Source: Ornithinimicrobium cerasi
GTDB taxonomy: Bacteria; Actinomycetota; Actinomycetes; Actinomycetales; Dermatophilaceae
NCBI RefSeq assembly: GCF_003702705.1
Contig: NZ_QZMN01000008.1
Span: forward strand, 124,001 to 188,000
Length of the DNA stretch: 64,000 nt
Reading direction: 5' to 3'
Shown: positions 26,394-34,980 of the stretch, piece by piece
Position numbering within the stretch: position 1 is the stretch's first letter
How the letters are laid out: every line of letters starts with the position of its first letter
Program-made: the position numbers and the translations under genes
The notes under the pieces: generated by a model
Databases searched by the model: none
What the model saw: only the letters and a program-made list of their open reading frames with translations
What the model was told of the DNA's origin: nothing

Positions 26394-27434
26394 TCAGTAC
26401 GCCATCACGGTCTCGACGGCGTGCAGGACGCGGTCGAGGTCGGGGAGGAAGACCTCCTCGTGCCGGCTCGGCGGGTAGGGGATGTTGTAGCCGCCGACGC
26501 GCAGCACCGGTGCCTCAAGCGAGTAGAAGCAGTGCTGCTGGACGTGGGCGGCGAGCTCGCTGTGGATGCTCGTGAACGTCTGCGCCTCGGACAGCGTGAT
26601 GCACCGGCCCGTCCGGGCCACCGAGGCCTCGATCACCCCGGTGTCGAGGGGCGAGAGCGACCGCAGGTCGACCACCTCGATCGAGGGCCCGTCCTCCAGC
26701 TCGGAGGCCTGGGACGCCGCCAGCGCCACCTTGACCATCGGGCCGTAGGTGAGGACGGTCACGTCGCTGCCCTCGGCGCGGACGACGGCCTCGTCCAGCC
26801 GGTGGGGTGCGTCCGCGAGGTCCGGCAGCCCGCCGCCGAGGTCGAGGACGCCCCGCTCGTGGTAACGCCGCTTCGGCTCGTAGAGGACGACCGGGTCGTC
26901 GCTGGCGATCGCCTGCTGCATCATCCAGTAGGCGTCGTCGGTGGTCGACACGGTCGCCACCCGCAGCCCTGCGGTGTGGATGAAGTAGGACTCGTTGGAC
27001 TCGCTGTGGTGCTCGACCGCGCCGATGCCACCGCCGTAGGGGATGCGGATGACGATCGGCAGGGGCAGGCGCCCGAGCGAGCGGTAGTGCATCTTGGCGA
27101 CCTGGCTGACGATCTGGTCGAACGCCGGGTAGACGAAGCCGTCGAACTGGATCTCCACCACCGGCCGGTAGCCGCGCAGCGCGAGGCCGACGGCGCTGCC
27201 CATGATCCCGGACTCGGCCAGCGGGGTGTCGATGACGCGGTCCTCGCCGAAGTCCTTCTGCAGCCCCTCCGTGATGCGGAAGACGCCGCCGAGCTTGCCG
27301 ATGTCCTCCCCCATGAGGACGACCTTGGGGTCGCGCTCCATCGCGGCTCGCATACCGGCGTTGAGAGCCTTGGCGATCGTGGTCCGCTGGGCGGTCGACG
27401 TCGGGGTGGTGAGGTCGGGCGTGGTGCTGGTCAT
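26394..27434 (-). CDS. bkdB: 2-oxoacid dehydrogenase E1 component, beta subunit
   Basis: 346 aa, typical length. ALNAGMRAAMERDPKVVLMGEDIGKLGG, TPLAESGIMGSAVGLAL, EIQFDGFVYPAFDQIVSQVAKMHYR and the C-terminal HEEVFLPDLDRVL identify the transketolase-like beta subunit that pairs with E1alpha around TPP. It begins 15 nt after the E1alpha stop, so it is co-transcribed. Confidence 0.92.
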   Translation of the reverse strand: MTSTTPDLTTPTSTAQRTTIAKALNAGMRAAMERDPKVVLMGEDIGKLGGVFRITEGLQKDFGEDRVIDTPLAESGIMGSAVGLALRGYRPVVEIQFDGFVYPAFDQIVSQVAKMHYRSLGRLPLPIVIRIPYGGGIGAVEHHSESNESYFIHTAGLRVATVSTTDDAYWMMQQAIASDDPVVLYEPKRRYHERGVLDLGGGLPDLADAPHRLDEAVVRAEGSDVTVLTYGPMVKVALAASQASELEDGPSIEVVDLRSLSPLDTGVIEASVARTGRCITLSEAQTFTSIHSELAAHVQQHCFYSLEAPVLRVGGYNIPYPPSRHEEVFLPDLDRVLHAVETVMAY

Positions 27435-27449
27435 CGTGATCTCCTCACC

Positions 27450-28646
27450 TCAGTCATCGAAGCCCGCGTGGTAGTCCGCGAACTCCGCCGCCTCCCGCGC
27501 CACGACCGGGTGCGGCTCGGCGTACACGTGCTCGAACATCTCCTCGTGGGGAGGGTTCGGCATGGTCTGGCAGGCGTGCCGGATGCGGCGTGCCAGCTCG
27601 TCGGCCTCCGCCTCGACCTCGCGCAGCCACGCCTCGTCGACGACGCCCTCGGCGAGCAGGTGCTTGCGCATCCGGTCGACGGGGTCCTTCGCCTTCCAGA
27701 TGTCGACCTCGGCGGAGATGCGGTACTTCGTCGGGTCGTCGGAGGTGGTGTGGGCCCCCATCCGGTAGGTGAACGCCTCGATGAGGGTCGGGCCCTCGCC
27801 GCCGCGGGCCCGCTCCAGCGCGGCGCGGGAGACCGCGTACGAGGCGAGCACGTCGTTGCCGTCGACCCGCACACCCGGGAAGCCGAAGCCGTCCGCGCGC
27901 CGGTAGGGCGGCACCCGGAACTGGCGCTCGTTCGGCTCGGAGATCGCCCAGTGGTTGTTCTGCACGTAGAAGACGACCGGGGCGTTGGCGACGGCGGCGA
28001 AGACCAGGGCCTCGTTGAAGTCCCCCTGCGCCGTCCCGCCGTCCCCGGTGAACGCCATCACGGCCGTGTCGCGGCCGGGGTCCCCCGTCGCCACGTCCCC
28101 GTCCTTCTGCACGCCCAGCGCGTAGCCGACGGCGTGCAGCATCTGGTTGCCGATGACGATCGTGTACAGGTGGAAGTTGTTGGCCTGGGAGTCCCAGCCG
28201 CCGTGGTTCACGCCGCGGAACATGCCCAGGAGGTTCTCCGGCGGCACGCCCTTGCACCACGCCACCCCGTGCTCGCGGTAGCCCGGGAAGGCGTAGTCCT
28301 GGGGCCGCATGGCGCGACCGGGGCCGACCTGGGCGGCCTCCTGGCCCAGCAGGCTGGGCCACAGCCCGAGCTCGCCCTGGCGCTGGAGCGCGAAGCCCTC
28401 GGAGTCGACGCGGCGGACGAGGATCAGGTCGCGCAGCAACCCCCTGAGCGCCTCGTCGTCGAGCTCGTCGAGGTAGGCGGCGTAGGGGCTGTTGACCTCG
28501 GTGAGCGGCACGCGGGTGCCGTCGGCGGCGAGGAACTGCACCATGTCCGGACCACCGTCGGTGATGTCCCGCTCCGGCGGCTCGTGCGAGGCGCGGACCG
28601 GGGCGGCGACGGTCGACCCGACCGCCGCGACGTCGTCGTCGCTCAC
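27450..28646 (-). CDS. bkdA: 2-oxoacid dehydrogenase E1 component, alpha subunit
   Basis: 398 aa. TPP-binding region GDGGTAQGDFNEALVFAAVANAPVVFYVQNN with the GDG...NN motif at about 195-230, and the phosphorylation-loop-like YRMGAHTTSDDPTKYR near 290. GTG at 28646 with AAGGAG 6 nt upstream sets the start. First gene of the operon; decarboxylates branched-chain 2-oxoacids (or pyruvate) and hands the acyl group to E2. In actinobacteria this supplies primers for branched fatty acids as well as catabolism. Confidence 0.92.
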   Translation of the reverse strand: MSDDDVAAVGSTVAAPVRASHEPPERDITDGGPDMVQFLAADGTRVPLTEVNSPYAAYLDELDDEALRGLLRDLILVRRVDSEGFALQRQGELGLWPSLLGQEAAQVGPGRAMRPQDYAFPGYREHGVAWCKGVPPENLLGMFRGVNHGGWDSQANNFHLYTIVIGNQMLHAVGYALGVQKDGDVATGDPGRDTAVMAFTGDGGTAQGDFNEALVFAAVANAPVVFYVQNNHWAISEPNERQFRVPPYRRADGFGFPGVRVDGNDVLASYAVSRAALERARGGEGPTLIEAFTYRMGAHTTSDDPTKYRISAEVDIWKAKDPVDRMRKHLLAEGVVDEAWLREVEAEADELARRIRHACQTMPNPPHEEMFEHVYAEPHPVVAREAAEFADYHAGFDD

Positions 28647-28749
28647 GTGACACTCCTTCTTCGTCGCAAGGCCGCGGCCGCCGGGGCGGCTGCGGTCGGC
28701 GGTCACGTTACCCCACGCGGCAGCGTGACCTCGGGGCAACCGGTGGCCC

Positions 28750-29511
28750 TCACCGGGCGGGCAGGACCTCGGCGAGGAAGGCCTCCGTGCTGGTCCACGC
28801 AGCCTCGCTCGCCCCCGGGTGGTGGAACAGCGGGTCGGGGTTGTCGAAGGCGTGCCCGGCGCCCTCGTAGAGCTCGAGGCGGACGTGCGCGCGCGCCCCA
28901 CCGCTGGTGACCGCCTCCCTGACCTCCTGCACCTTCTCCGCGGGGATGAACGCGTCGGCGGTGCCGAAGAGGTGCAGGCTGGGACAGTCGACGTGCTCGG
29001 CGAGCGGGAGCAGCTGGGGCAGCGCGGAGCCGTAGAAGCTCACCAGGGCCGGGACCGGGACACCGGCCTGGGCGGACGCCGCGGCCACGGCGAACGCCAG
29101 CCCTCCGCCGAGGCAGAAGCCCAGCAGCCCGACCCGGGACTCCTCGACGCCCGGCATGGTGGCCAGGGCGTCGCGCGCGGCGAGGCCGTCCCGGACCGCG
29201 AGGTCCCAGTCCAGCCGCTGGACGAGGGCCATCCCCTCGTCGAGGCCGCCCTCCCCTGCCGGCGTCTCCACGACCGGCACGCCCGCCGACCCCTCGGCCA
29301 GGCGCGCGTACAGCTGCGGCGCGAGCACGGCATACCCCAGGTCGGCGAGGTCGGCGCACCGGGCCTGCACGTAGCTGCCCACCCCGAAGATCTCCTGCAG
29401 CACGACCAGGCCGGGCACCTCGGCACCGTCCTCGACCCCGTCGGGCAGCCACAGCAGGGCGGGGAGCGGCCCGTCGGCCGTCGCGATCTCGTGCTCGACC
29501 GGACCGCTCAC
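28750..29511 (-). CDS. Dienelactone hydrolase family protein
   Basis: 253 aa alpha/beta hydrolase. Nucleophile Cys133 in GFCLGGG, Asp in GTADAFIP, His in GAGHAFDN: the Cys-Asp-His triad of dienelactone hydrolases. [25 protein letters not shown] is the typical N-terminal block. GTG 29511 overlaps the stop of the holin-like gene by 4 nt. Reaction on dienelactones or other esters is possible; no aromatic-degradation genes are near, so the physiological substrate is unknown. Confidence 0.85.
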   Translation of the reverse strand: MSGPVEHEIATADGPLPALLWLPDGVEDGAEVPGLVVLQEIFGVGSYVQARCADLADLGYAVLAPQLYARLAEGSAGVPVVETPAGEGGLDEGMALVQRLDWDLAVRDGLAARDALATMPGVEESRVGLLGFCLGGGLAFAVAAASAQAGVPVPALVSFYGSALPQLLPLAEHVDCPSLHLFGTADAFIPAEKVQEVREAVTSGGARAHVRLELYEGAGHAFDNPDPLFHHPGASEAAWTSTEAFLAEVLPAR

Positions 29512-29888
29512 CGGCGGTCCCCGTCCGGGAGCAGCATGTCGGTGAGGACGCCGACGACCGAGATGATCAGGGCACCCAGCACCGCGTCCCAGAAGAAGCT
29601 CTCGACGGTGAACTCCAGGCCGAGCGCGCCGGCCAGCCACGACGTCAGCGACAGCATGATCGCGTTGACCACCAGGAGGAACAGGCCGAGCGTGAGGATG
29701 ACGAGCGGCAGCGAGAGCAGCTTGAGCACCGGCTTGACGATCGCGTTGAGGACGCCGAAGAGCGCGGCGACGAGGATCACGGTGACGGCGAGCCCGCCCC
29801 CCTCGCCCCCGAAGGAGATGCCGTCGAGGAGCACCGCCGCCACCCAGAGCGCCACCGCGTTGGCCAGGATCGTGAGGATCAGCTTCAT
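29508..29888 (-). CDS. Phage_holin_4_2-family membrane protein (YvlD-like)
   Basis: 126 aa with four TMs (about 2-22, 30-52, 58-80, 90-115). Short [28 protein letters not shown] is the family hallmark. Despite the name these are ordinary chromosomal membrane proteins in actinobacteria and Bacillus, not lysis genes; no prophage context is present. Start ATG 29888. Coupled to the dienelactone hydrolase gene downstream. Confidence 0.85.
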   Translation of the reverse strand: MKLILTILANAVALWVAAVLLDGISFGGEGGGLAVTVILVAALFGVLNAIVKPVLKLLSLPLVILTLGLFLLVVNAIMLSLTSWLAGALGLEFTVESFFWDAVLGALIISVVGVLTDMLLPDGDRR

Positions 29889-29918
29889 GGCACCATCGTG
29901 GCACGGACCACCCCCAAC

Positions 29919-29924
29919 TAGGCT
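29919..29924 (+). promoter_or_regulatory. -10 box of the leaderless aminotransferase gene
   Basis: TAGGCT, then 7 nt, then ATG 29932, with no ribosome site. It lies in the 43-bp region shared with the divergent holin-like gene. Confidence 0.55.
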
Positions 29925-29931
29925 GCCGCGC

Positions 29932-31044
29932 ATGAGCGCCGAGCAGCCCACCCCCGCCGCGACGAGCCCCGTGCGCCTGCGCACCACCCTCGCCGGGGTG
30001 CCCGCCTACACGCCCGGCCGGCCGGCGGAGCCCGTCGAGGGGATGACGGCCTACAAGATCTCCTCCAACGAGAACCCCTACCCGCCCCTGCCGTCCGTGC
30101 TCGAGGCGGTCGCCGACGCGGCGCGCTCGATGAACCGCTACCCCGACATGGGGGTGAGCGGGCTGACCGCGGCGCTGGCCGACCGGCTCGGGGTGCCGGT
30201 CGAGCACCTGGCCACCGGCACCGGGTCGGTCGCCGTCCTCGCGCAGCTGCTCGCCATCACCTGCGAGCCCGGCGACGAGGTGGTCTACGCGTGGCGCTCC
30301 TTCGAGGCGTACCCCATCGTGGTCGCGCTCGCGGGGGCGACCTCGGTCCAGGTGCCGCTGGACGACCGCTTCCGGCACGACCTCGACGCCATGGCCGCGG
30401 CCATCACCGACCGCACCCGCCTCGTGCTCGTCTGCTCCCCCAACAACCCGACCGGCCCGGCCGTCCGCGAGGACGAGCTGCGGGCGTTCCTCGCGCGGGT
30501 GCCCTCCGACGTGCTCGTCGTGATCGACGAGGCCTACCTCGAGTTCACCACCGAGGAGACCGTCCCCGACGCGCTCGCCCTCTACCGCGAGCACCCCAAC
30601 GTCTGCGTGCTGCGCACCTTCTCCAAGGCCTACGGCCTCGCGGGACTGCGCGTCGGGTATGCCGTCGCGCACCAGGAGGTCGCGACCGCCCTGCGCAAGG
30701 CGGCCACCCCGTTCGGCGTCACCGACCTGGCGCAGCGCGCCGCGATCGCCAGCCTGGACGCCTACGACGAGCTGGAGCTGCGGGTGAAGCAGCTCGTCGC
30801 CGAGCGGGAGCGGGTGCTCGCGGGGCTGCGGGCGCAGGGGTGGGACGTGCCGGACGCCCAGGGCAACTTCGTCTGGCTGCCGCTGGGCGAGGACGCCGTG
30901 GCCTTCGCCCAGCACTGCCAGGCGGACGGCCTGACGGTGCGGCCCTTCGCCGGGGACGGCGTGCGCTGCACGGTCGCCGAGCCCGGGGCCAGCGACCGGC
31001 TGCTCGAGGCGGCCGGCCGGTGGCGGGCGGGGCGCCTATCCTGA
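29932..31044 (+). CDS. Histidinol-phosphate / aromatic aminotransferase (HisC/Pat-like)
   Basis: 370 aa class I/II PLP aminotransferase. The N-terminal [10 protein letters not shown] and [14 protein letters not shown], the substrate-loop [11 protein letters not shown], the [10 protein letters not shown] motif, DEAYLEF and the PLP Lys232 in [15 protein letters not shown] are all present. RxxCxVAEP near the end is the C-terminal substrate Arg region. It resembles the actinobacterial phenylalanine/aromatic transaminase (Pat) that is annotated as HisC2. No his operon is nearby, so the aromatic role is favoured; both are possible. Confidence 0.85.
   Translation: MSAEQPTPAATSPVRLRTTLAGVPAYTPGRPAEPVEGMTAYKISSNENPYPPLPSVLEAVADAARSMNRYPDMGVSGLTAALADRLGVPVEHLATGTGSVAVLAQLLAITCEPGDEVVYAWRSFEAYPIVVALAGATSVQVPLDDRFRHDLDAMAAAITDRTRLVLVCSPNNPTGPAVREDELRAFLARVPSDVLVVIDEAYLEFTTEETVPDALALYREHPNVCVLRTFSKAYGLAGLRVGYAVAHQEVATALRKAATPFGVTDLAQRAAIASLDAYDELELRVKQLVAERERVLAGLRAQGWDVPDAQGNFVWLPLGEDAVAFAQHCQADGLTVRPFAGDGVRCTVAEPGASDRLLEAAGRWRAGRLS
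31037..31042 (+). promoter_or_regulatory. -10 box of a leaderless gene inside the aminotransferase 3' end
   Basis: TATCCT, then 6 nt, then ATG 31049. The hexamer straddles the aminotransferase stop codon, so the small downstream gene has its own promoter within the preceding coding end. Confidence 0.55.
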
Positions 31045-31048
31045 CGGC

Positions 31049-31450
31049 ATGTCCCTCAGCCCGCGGGGCTCCAGCGTCGTCGGAGTCGGCCAGCCCGTCA
31101 AGGCCTGGCTCATCATGCTGGTGGGCGGGGTCCTGGCGTGGATCACCGGGCAGTCGTGGAGCATCGAGCGCGACGCGGGCGAGATCTTCCAGCTGGTGAT
31201 GGCCTTCGGCACCCTGGCGGTGGTCGCCGTCCCGGCGCAGCTGGTCGGCGGGCGCACCTGTCGGCCGTGGCTGCTCGCCGCCGCCGGCACGACGGGGCTG
31301 ATCGTGCCCTGGTTCTTCGCGCTGGCGATCACCCAGCAGGGCCAGGGCGTCTTCGGGACGACCCTGGTGCTGATGGCAGCCGCCTACGCGATGACGTATG
31401 TCGTCAGCTGGCTCACCCGCGCGGGCGCGGCCCGCTGGGCCGAGATCTGA
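31049..31450 (+). CDS. Hypothetical membrane protein, four TMs
   Basis: 133 aa. Four hydrophobic segments (about 18-33, 46-64, 72-90, 97-115) with short loops and a basic start. No catalytic motif or family recognised. It starts 5 nt after the aminotransferase stop and is probably leaderless from TATCCT. Convergent with the ThiD/PdxK-like kinase gene (15-nt gap). Confidence 0.65.
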   Translation: MSLSPRGSSVVGVGQPVKAWLIMLVGGVLAWITGQSWSIERDAGEIFQLVMAFGTLAVVAVPAQLVGGRTCRPWLLAAAGTTGLIVPWFFALAITQQGQGVFGTTLVLMAAAYAMTYVVSWLTRAGAARWAEI

Positions 31451-31465
31451 GCGACCGGGCCGCCC

Positions 31466-32281
31466 TCAGGCGCCCTGCCAGACCGCGTCGTAGGGCGCCG
31501 AGCTGGAGAGCCGGGCCTCGATCCCGCGGCTGACGAACTCCTTGGCCGCACGCGCGGCGTCGAAGGGCGTCTCCCCCCGCGCCAGCCGCGCCGCGACGGC
31601 AGCCGCGAGCGTGCAGCCCGCGCCGGCCACCTGCGCCCCGTCGCCGAGCCTGGGCGCCGACAGCACCTCGGTGCGGTCGGCGTCGACGTAGACGTCGACG
31701 GCCAGGTCGCGGTCGGTCCGCAGGTGCACCCCGCCCTTGGCCAGCACCGCGGCGCCGGAGCGCTCGTGGATGCGGCGGGCGGCCTCCGTCAGCTCCTCCA
31801 CCGTGCCGATCGCGTCCATGCCGGAGAGCGCGAGCGCCTCGACGTGGTTGGGCGTGACGAAGGTCGCGAGGGGGAGCACGTGCTCCTGGAGGGCGTTGTC
31901 CGTGTCGAGGGCCGCTCCCGGCTCCTGACCCTTGCAGATGAGCACCGGGTCCAGGACCACGTGGCCGAACCGTCGCTCGCGGAGCACCCCCGCGACGGTC
32001 GTGATCGTGGCGGGCGTGCCGAGCATCCCGAGCTTGACGACGTCGAGCTGCTCCGGGCCGTAGGCGCTGGTGATCACCTCGAGCTGGTCGGCGATCACGC
32101 CGGCCTCCACGGGGACGAACCGGTGGTTCCACCCGTCCTGCGGGTCGAAGGAGACGATGCAGGTCAGGGCGACGCAGCCGAAGACCCCGTGCTCCTGGAA
32201 GGTCCGGAGGTCGGCCTGGGCACCGGCGCCGCCGGTGGCCTCGGAGCCGGCGATCGTGAGGGCGAGCGGGAGCGTCTGCAT
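31466..32281 (-). CDS. Hydroxymethylpyrimidine / pyridoxine kinase (ThiD/PdxK-like)
   Basis: 271 aa ribokinase fold. [20 protein letters not shown] is the substrate- and Mg-binding N-terminus, [12 protein letters not shown] the family central motif, TPNHVEAL the hinge, and [15 protein letters not shown] the anion hole with the catalytic Cys. This short form without a fused tenA or thiE resembles enzymes that phosphorylate HMP and pyridoxine. Either thiamine or vitamin B6 salvage is possible. No thi genes are adjacent; the riboswitch-controlled thiamine transporter is 29 kb away. Confidence 0.83.
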   Translation of the reverse strand: MQTLPLALTIAGSEATGGAGAQADLRTFQEHGVFGCVALTCIVSFDPQDGWNHRFVPVEAGVIADQLEVITSAYGPEQLDVVKLGMLGTPATITTVAGVLRERRFGHVVLDPVLICKGQEPGAALDTDNALQEHVLPLATFVTPNHVEALALSGMDAIGTVEELTEAARRIHERSGAAVLAKGGVHLRTDRDLAVDVYVDADRTEVLSAPRLGDGAQVAGAGCTLAAAVAARLARGETPFDAARAAKEFVSRGIEARLSSSAPYDAVWQGA

Positions 32282-32293
32282 CCCCCGATCCTC

Positions 32294-32527
32294 TCAACCG
32301 GGCAGCGGTCCTGCCGCCGGGGTCACCTCGCGCCCGGCGTAGCTGACGACCTGGCCGGGCCGGACCTGGGTGCCGCGGCGCATCACGGTCCGGCCGTCGA
32401 CGCTCACCTCGCCGTTCTCGATGACCATCCGCGCCATCGACCCGTCCTGGACGAGCGAGGCGAGCTTGAGCAGCTGGCCGAGCCGGATGGACTCGTCGCG
32501 GATCGGGACCTGCTCGATCTCGCTCAC
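32294..32527 (-). CDS. S4-domain RNA-binding protein
   Basis: 77 aa, essentially one S4 domain: [48 protein letters not shown]. Small YbcJ/YaaA-type S4 proteins bind structured RNA, often ribosomal. GTG 32527 overlaps the GNAT stop by 4 nt, so the pair is translationally coupled. Confidence 0.8.
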   Translation of the reverse strand: MSEIEQVPIRDESIRLGQLLKLASLVQDGSMARMVIENGEVSVDGRTVMRRGTQVRPGQVVSYAGREVTPAAGPLPG

Positions 32528-32841
32528 GACCGTTCGCCCGTGTCCTCCACGGTCAGCGACGGCGCGAGCAGGTTCTGGTACTCCTCGTGCTCGGCGATGA
32601 AGTCGGCGACGAACGGGCAGGTGGGGAGCACCATCATCCGGTCGGCCCGGAAGGTCCGCAGGGCCTCCTCGACCAGCATGGCGCCGAGACCGTGGTGGCG
32701 GTGGGCGGGGTCCACGACGGTGTGCTGCAGGTCGGCGGTCCCTCCCGTAATCTCGTAGGAGAGGTAGCCGACGACGTCGTCCTCCATGCTCACGACGAAC
32801 CGGGACTCGGCGGGGCGGTGCGTGACAGCGGCGGTGCTCAT
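32524..32841 (-). CDS. GNAT-family N-acetyltransferase (short YidJ-like type)
   Basis: 105 aa minimal GNAT. The acetyl-CoA loop appears as HTVVDPAHRHHGLGAMLVEEAL (RxxGxG/A form), followed by VLPTCPFVADFIAEHEEY, the typical Cys-Pro-Phe end of this short group. Substrates are unknown. A TACTGT hexamer 6 nt before the ATG on the minus strand (32848-32853) indicates a leaderless message. Confidence 0.82.
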   Translation of the reverse strand: MSTAAVTHRPAESRFVVSMEDDVVGYLSYEITGGTADLQHTVVDPAHRHHGLGAMLVEEALRTFRADRMMVLPTCPFVADFIAEHEEYQNLLAPSLTVEDTGERS

Positions 32842-32885
32842 GCCGACACAGTAGCGAAGACGCCCCTCCTGGCCCGGTCGGACGC

Positions 32886-33446
<561 letters not shown>

Positions 33447-33557
33447 GAGAGGTCCTTCCGGTCGGTGGCCGTCCGTGCGACGACCTGGTCCCCACGGTGC
33501 CCCCTCCTCCTCCCCCTGGCCCGTGGCCGGGCTGTGCCGCACCTGTGAGACGGTCGC

Positions 33558-34352
33558 TCAGAGCCACCCGACCCGGTCCGCGAGCACGGCATACCCGACG
33601 AAGGCCACGACGTCGAGGAGCGTGTGCGCCACGACGAGCGGCATCACCCGCCGCGTGCGCGTGTAGACCCAGCCGAGCAGCAGCCCCATGGCGACGTTGC
33701 CGACGAACCCGCCGAAGCCCTGGTAGAGGTGGTAGGTGCCGCGGATGAGCGCCGAGGTGACGATGATCGCCGCGGTGGACCAGCCGGCCTGCGCCCAGCG
33801 CGTGAAGAGGTAGCCCACCATGACGACCTCCTCCAGCAGCGCGTTCTGCAGCGAGGCGAGGACGAGCACCGGCACCGCCCACCACACGGCCTCGAGGTTG
33901 GCGGCCGAGACGGTGGTGTTGAGGCCGAGCTCGCGGGCACCCAGGTACAGACCCAGACCCGGTATGCCGATCAGCGCGGCGAGCGCGGACCCCGCCACCA
34001 GGTCGCGGCCCGGACGGGTCAGGTCGAGCCCCATGACGCTGCGGACCCCGGCCCCGGGCCAGCGGTCGCGGGCCAGCAGGTGGAGGGCCAGCAGGACCGG
34101 CACGAGGGCGAGGCCGACGCCGGCGAGCTGGTGGGCGAGGTCGAGCCACGGCCGGTCGGGCGTGATGCTGGTGTTCATCGCGGTGGTCTGCGCGGACAGC
34201 GGCTGCTCCGCCGTCACCTTGCGCAGGATCGACAGCACGGCCCACACCGCCGACGCGCCCAGGCTGACCCCGAGGACGAGGGCCGTCTCGGTGAGGAGGT
34301 CGCGGCGGGTCAGCGGGGTCGACGGCGACGGGAGGGCGGGGAGGACGGGCAC
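33558..34352 (-). CDS. CPBP-family intramembrane metalloprotease
   Basis: 264 aa with about seven TMs. The Abi/CPBP motifs are in order: EEVVMVGYLF (Glu-Glu in TM, about 170-180), RGTYHLYQG (about 205) and HTLLDVVAF near the C-terminus. These form the metal-dependent active site of Rce1-like proteases, which cut within membranes or act in bacteriocin immunity. No bacteriocin gene is adjacent. Start ATG 34352. Confidence 0.87.
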   Translation of the reverse strand: MPVLPALPSPSTPLTRRDLLTETALVLGVSLGASAVWAVLSILRKVTAEQPLSAQTTAMNTSITPDRPWLDLAHQLAGVGLALVPVLLALHLLARDRWPGAGVRSVMGLDLTRPGRDLVAGSALAALIGIPGLGLYLGARELGLNTTVSAANLEAVWWAVPVLVLASLQNALLEEVVMVGYLFTRWAQAGWSTAAIIVTSALIRGTYHLYQGFGGFVGNVAMGLLLGWVYTRTRRVMPLVVAHTLLDVVAFVGYAVLADRVGWL

Positions 34353-34387
34353 CGCCCCACGGTAACCACGGGGCCCGCCGCCGCACG

Positions 34388-34431
34388 CCCCGGCGTCAGG
34401 TCGCCGGCGCCCCGGCGTCAGGTCGCCGGCG
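34388..34431. repeat. Two exact tandem copies of a 22-bp unit
   Basis: CCCCGGCGTCAGGTCGCCGGCG occurs at 34388-34409 and 34410-34431 between two minus-strand genes, and a third copy starts. The unit contains CGCCGGCG. Probably slippage-derived; function unclear. Confidence 0.85.
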
Positions 34432-34439
34432 CCCCGGGG

Positions 34440-34976
34440 TCAGCCGTCACCGTCGTCGTCATCGTCGTCGTCACCGTCGCACTCCTCCCACTCGTCGTCG
34501 TCCCAGCACAGACCGGGCGAGACGGGGGCGGGCTGGACGGACCGGGGGGCCGGGGCGGGGGGCGCGGGGGCAGGTGGCGCCGGTGCCGGTGCGGGTGCCG
34601 GGGCGGGCTCCTCGGTGGCGGCGGCCAGCACGCTGGCGGCCGCGGTCACCGTCTCGTCGGCTCCCCGGCCCACGGAGGCGAGCAGCGCGAGGGCGGCCGC
34701 CGCCCGTCGCTCGGCCTCCAGGGCGTCGTCGACCTCCTGCTGCAGGGCCGCGTTGCCGTCGGCGCTCGGGCCGCGCGTGGTGGTGGCTGCGGCGTCGTCC
34801 CCGCCCGGTCCGGTCGGTGCCGGGCCCAGCGGCCCGCCCGGCCGGGTGGACGGGGCGCCGGTGGTGATCACCACCCCGGCGGCGTCGAGCTCGGCGGTCG
34901 CCGTCGAGTCGAACCACAACCACACCGAGGCGAGGCCCACGACCACGAGGGCGAGCGCGGAGGCGAGGAGCTTCAT
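34440..34976 (-). CDS. Single-pass membrane protein with Pro/Ala-rich region and acidic tail
   Basis: 178 aa. N-terminal signal-anchor (about 3-20), then low-complexity Thr/Gly/Pro stretches, an Ala-rich helix (about 75-115) and repeated AP units (about 120-145). The tail starts with CWDDDEWEEC and runs into about ten Asp/Gly residues at the C-terminus. The two Cys of the tail could form a small disulfide loop. No family recognised. The acidic tail may bind cations at the wall. It follows the phosphotransferase-like gene by 4 nt and may belong to that operon. Confidence 0.6.
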   Translation of the reverse strand: MKLLASALALVVVGLASVWLWFDSTATAELDAAGVVITTGAPSTRPGGPLGPAPTGPGGDDAAATTTRGPSADGNAALQQEVDDALEAERRAAAALALLASVGRGADETVTAAASVLAAATEEPAPAPAPAPAPPAPAPPAPAPRSVQPAPVSPGLCWDDDEWEECDGDDDDDDDGDG

Positions 34977-34980
34977 ACCC

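Noticed and set aside
29508-29888. Holin gene as evidence of a prophage
   Set aside because: The Phage_holin_4_2 family is common on ordinary chromosomes, and no integrase, capsid or lysin gene is near.
34388-34431. Attachment site of an integrated element from the 22-bp direct repeat
   Set aside because: Copies are adjacent with nothing between them, and no integrase is in the window.
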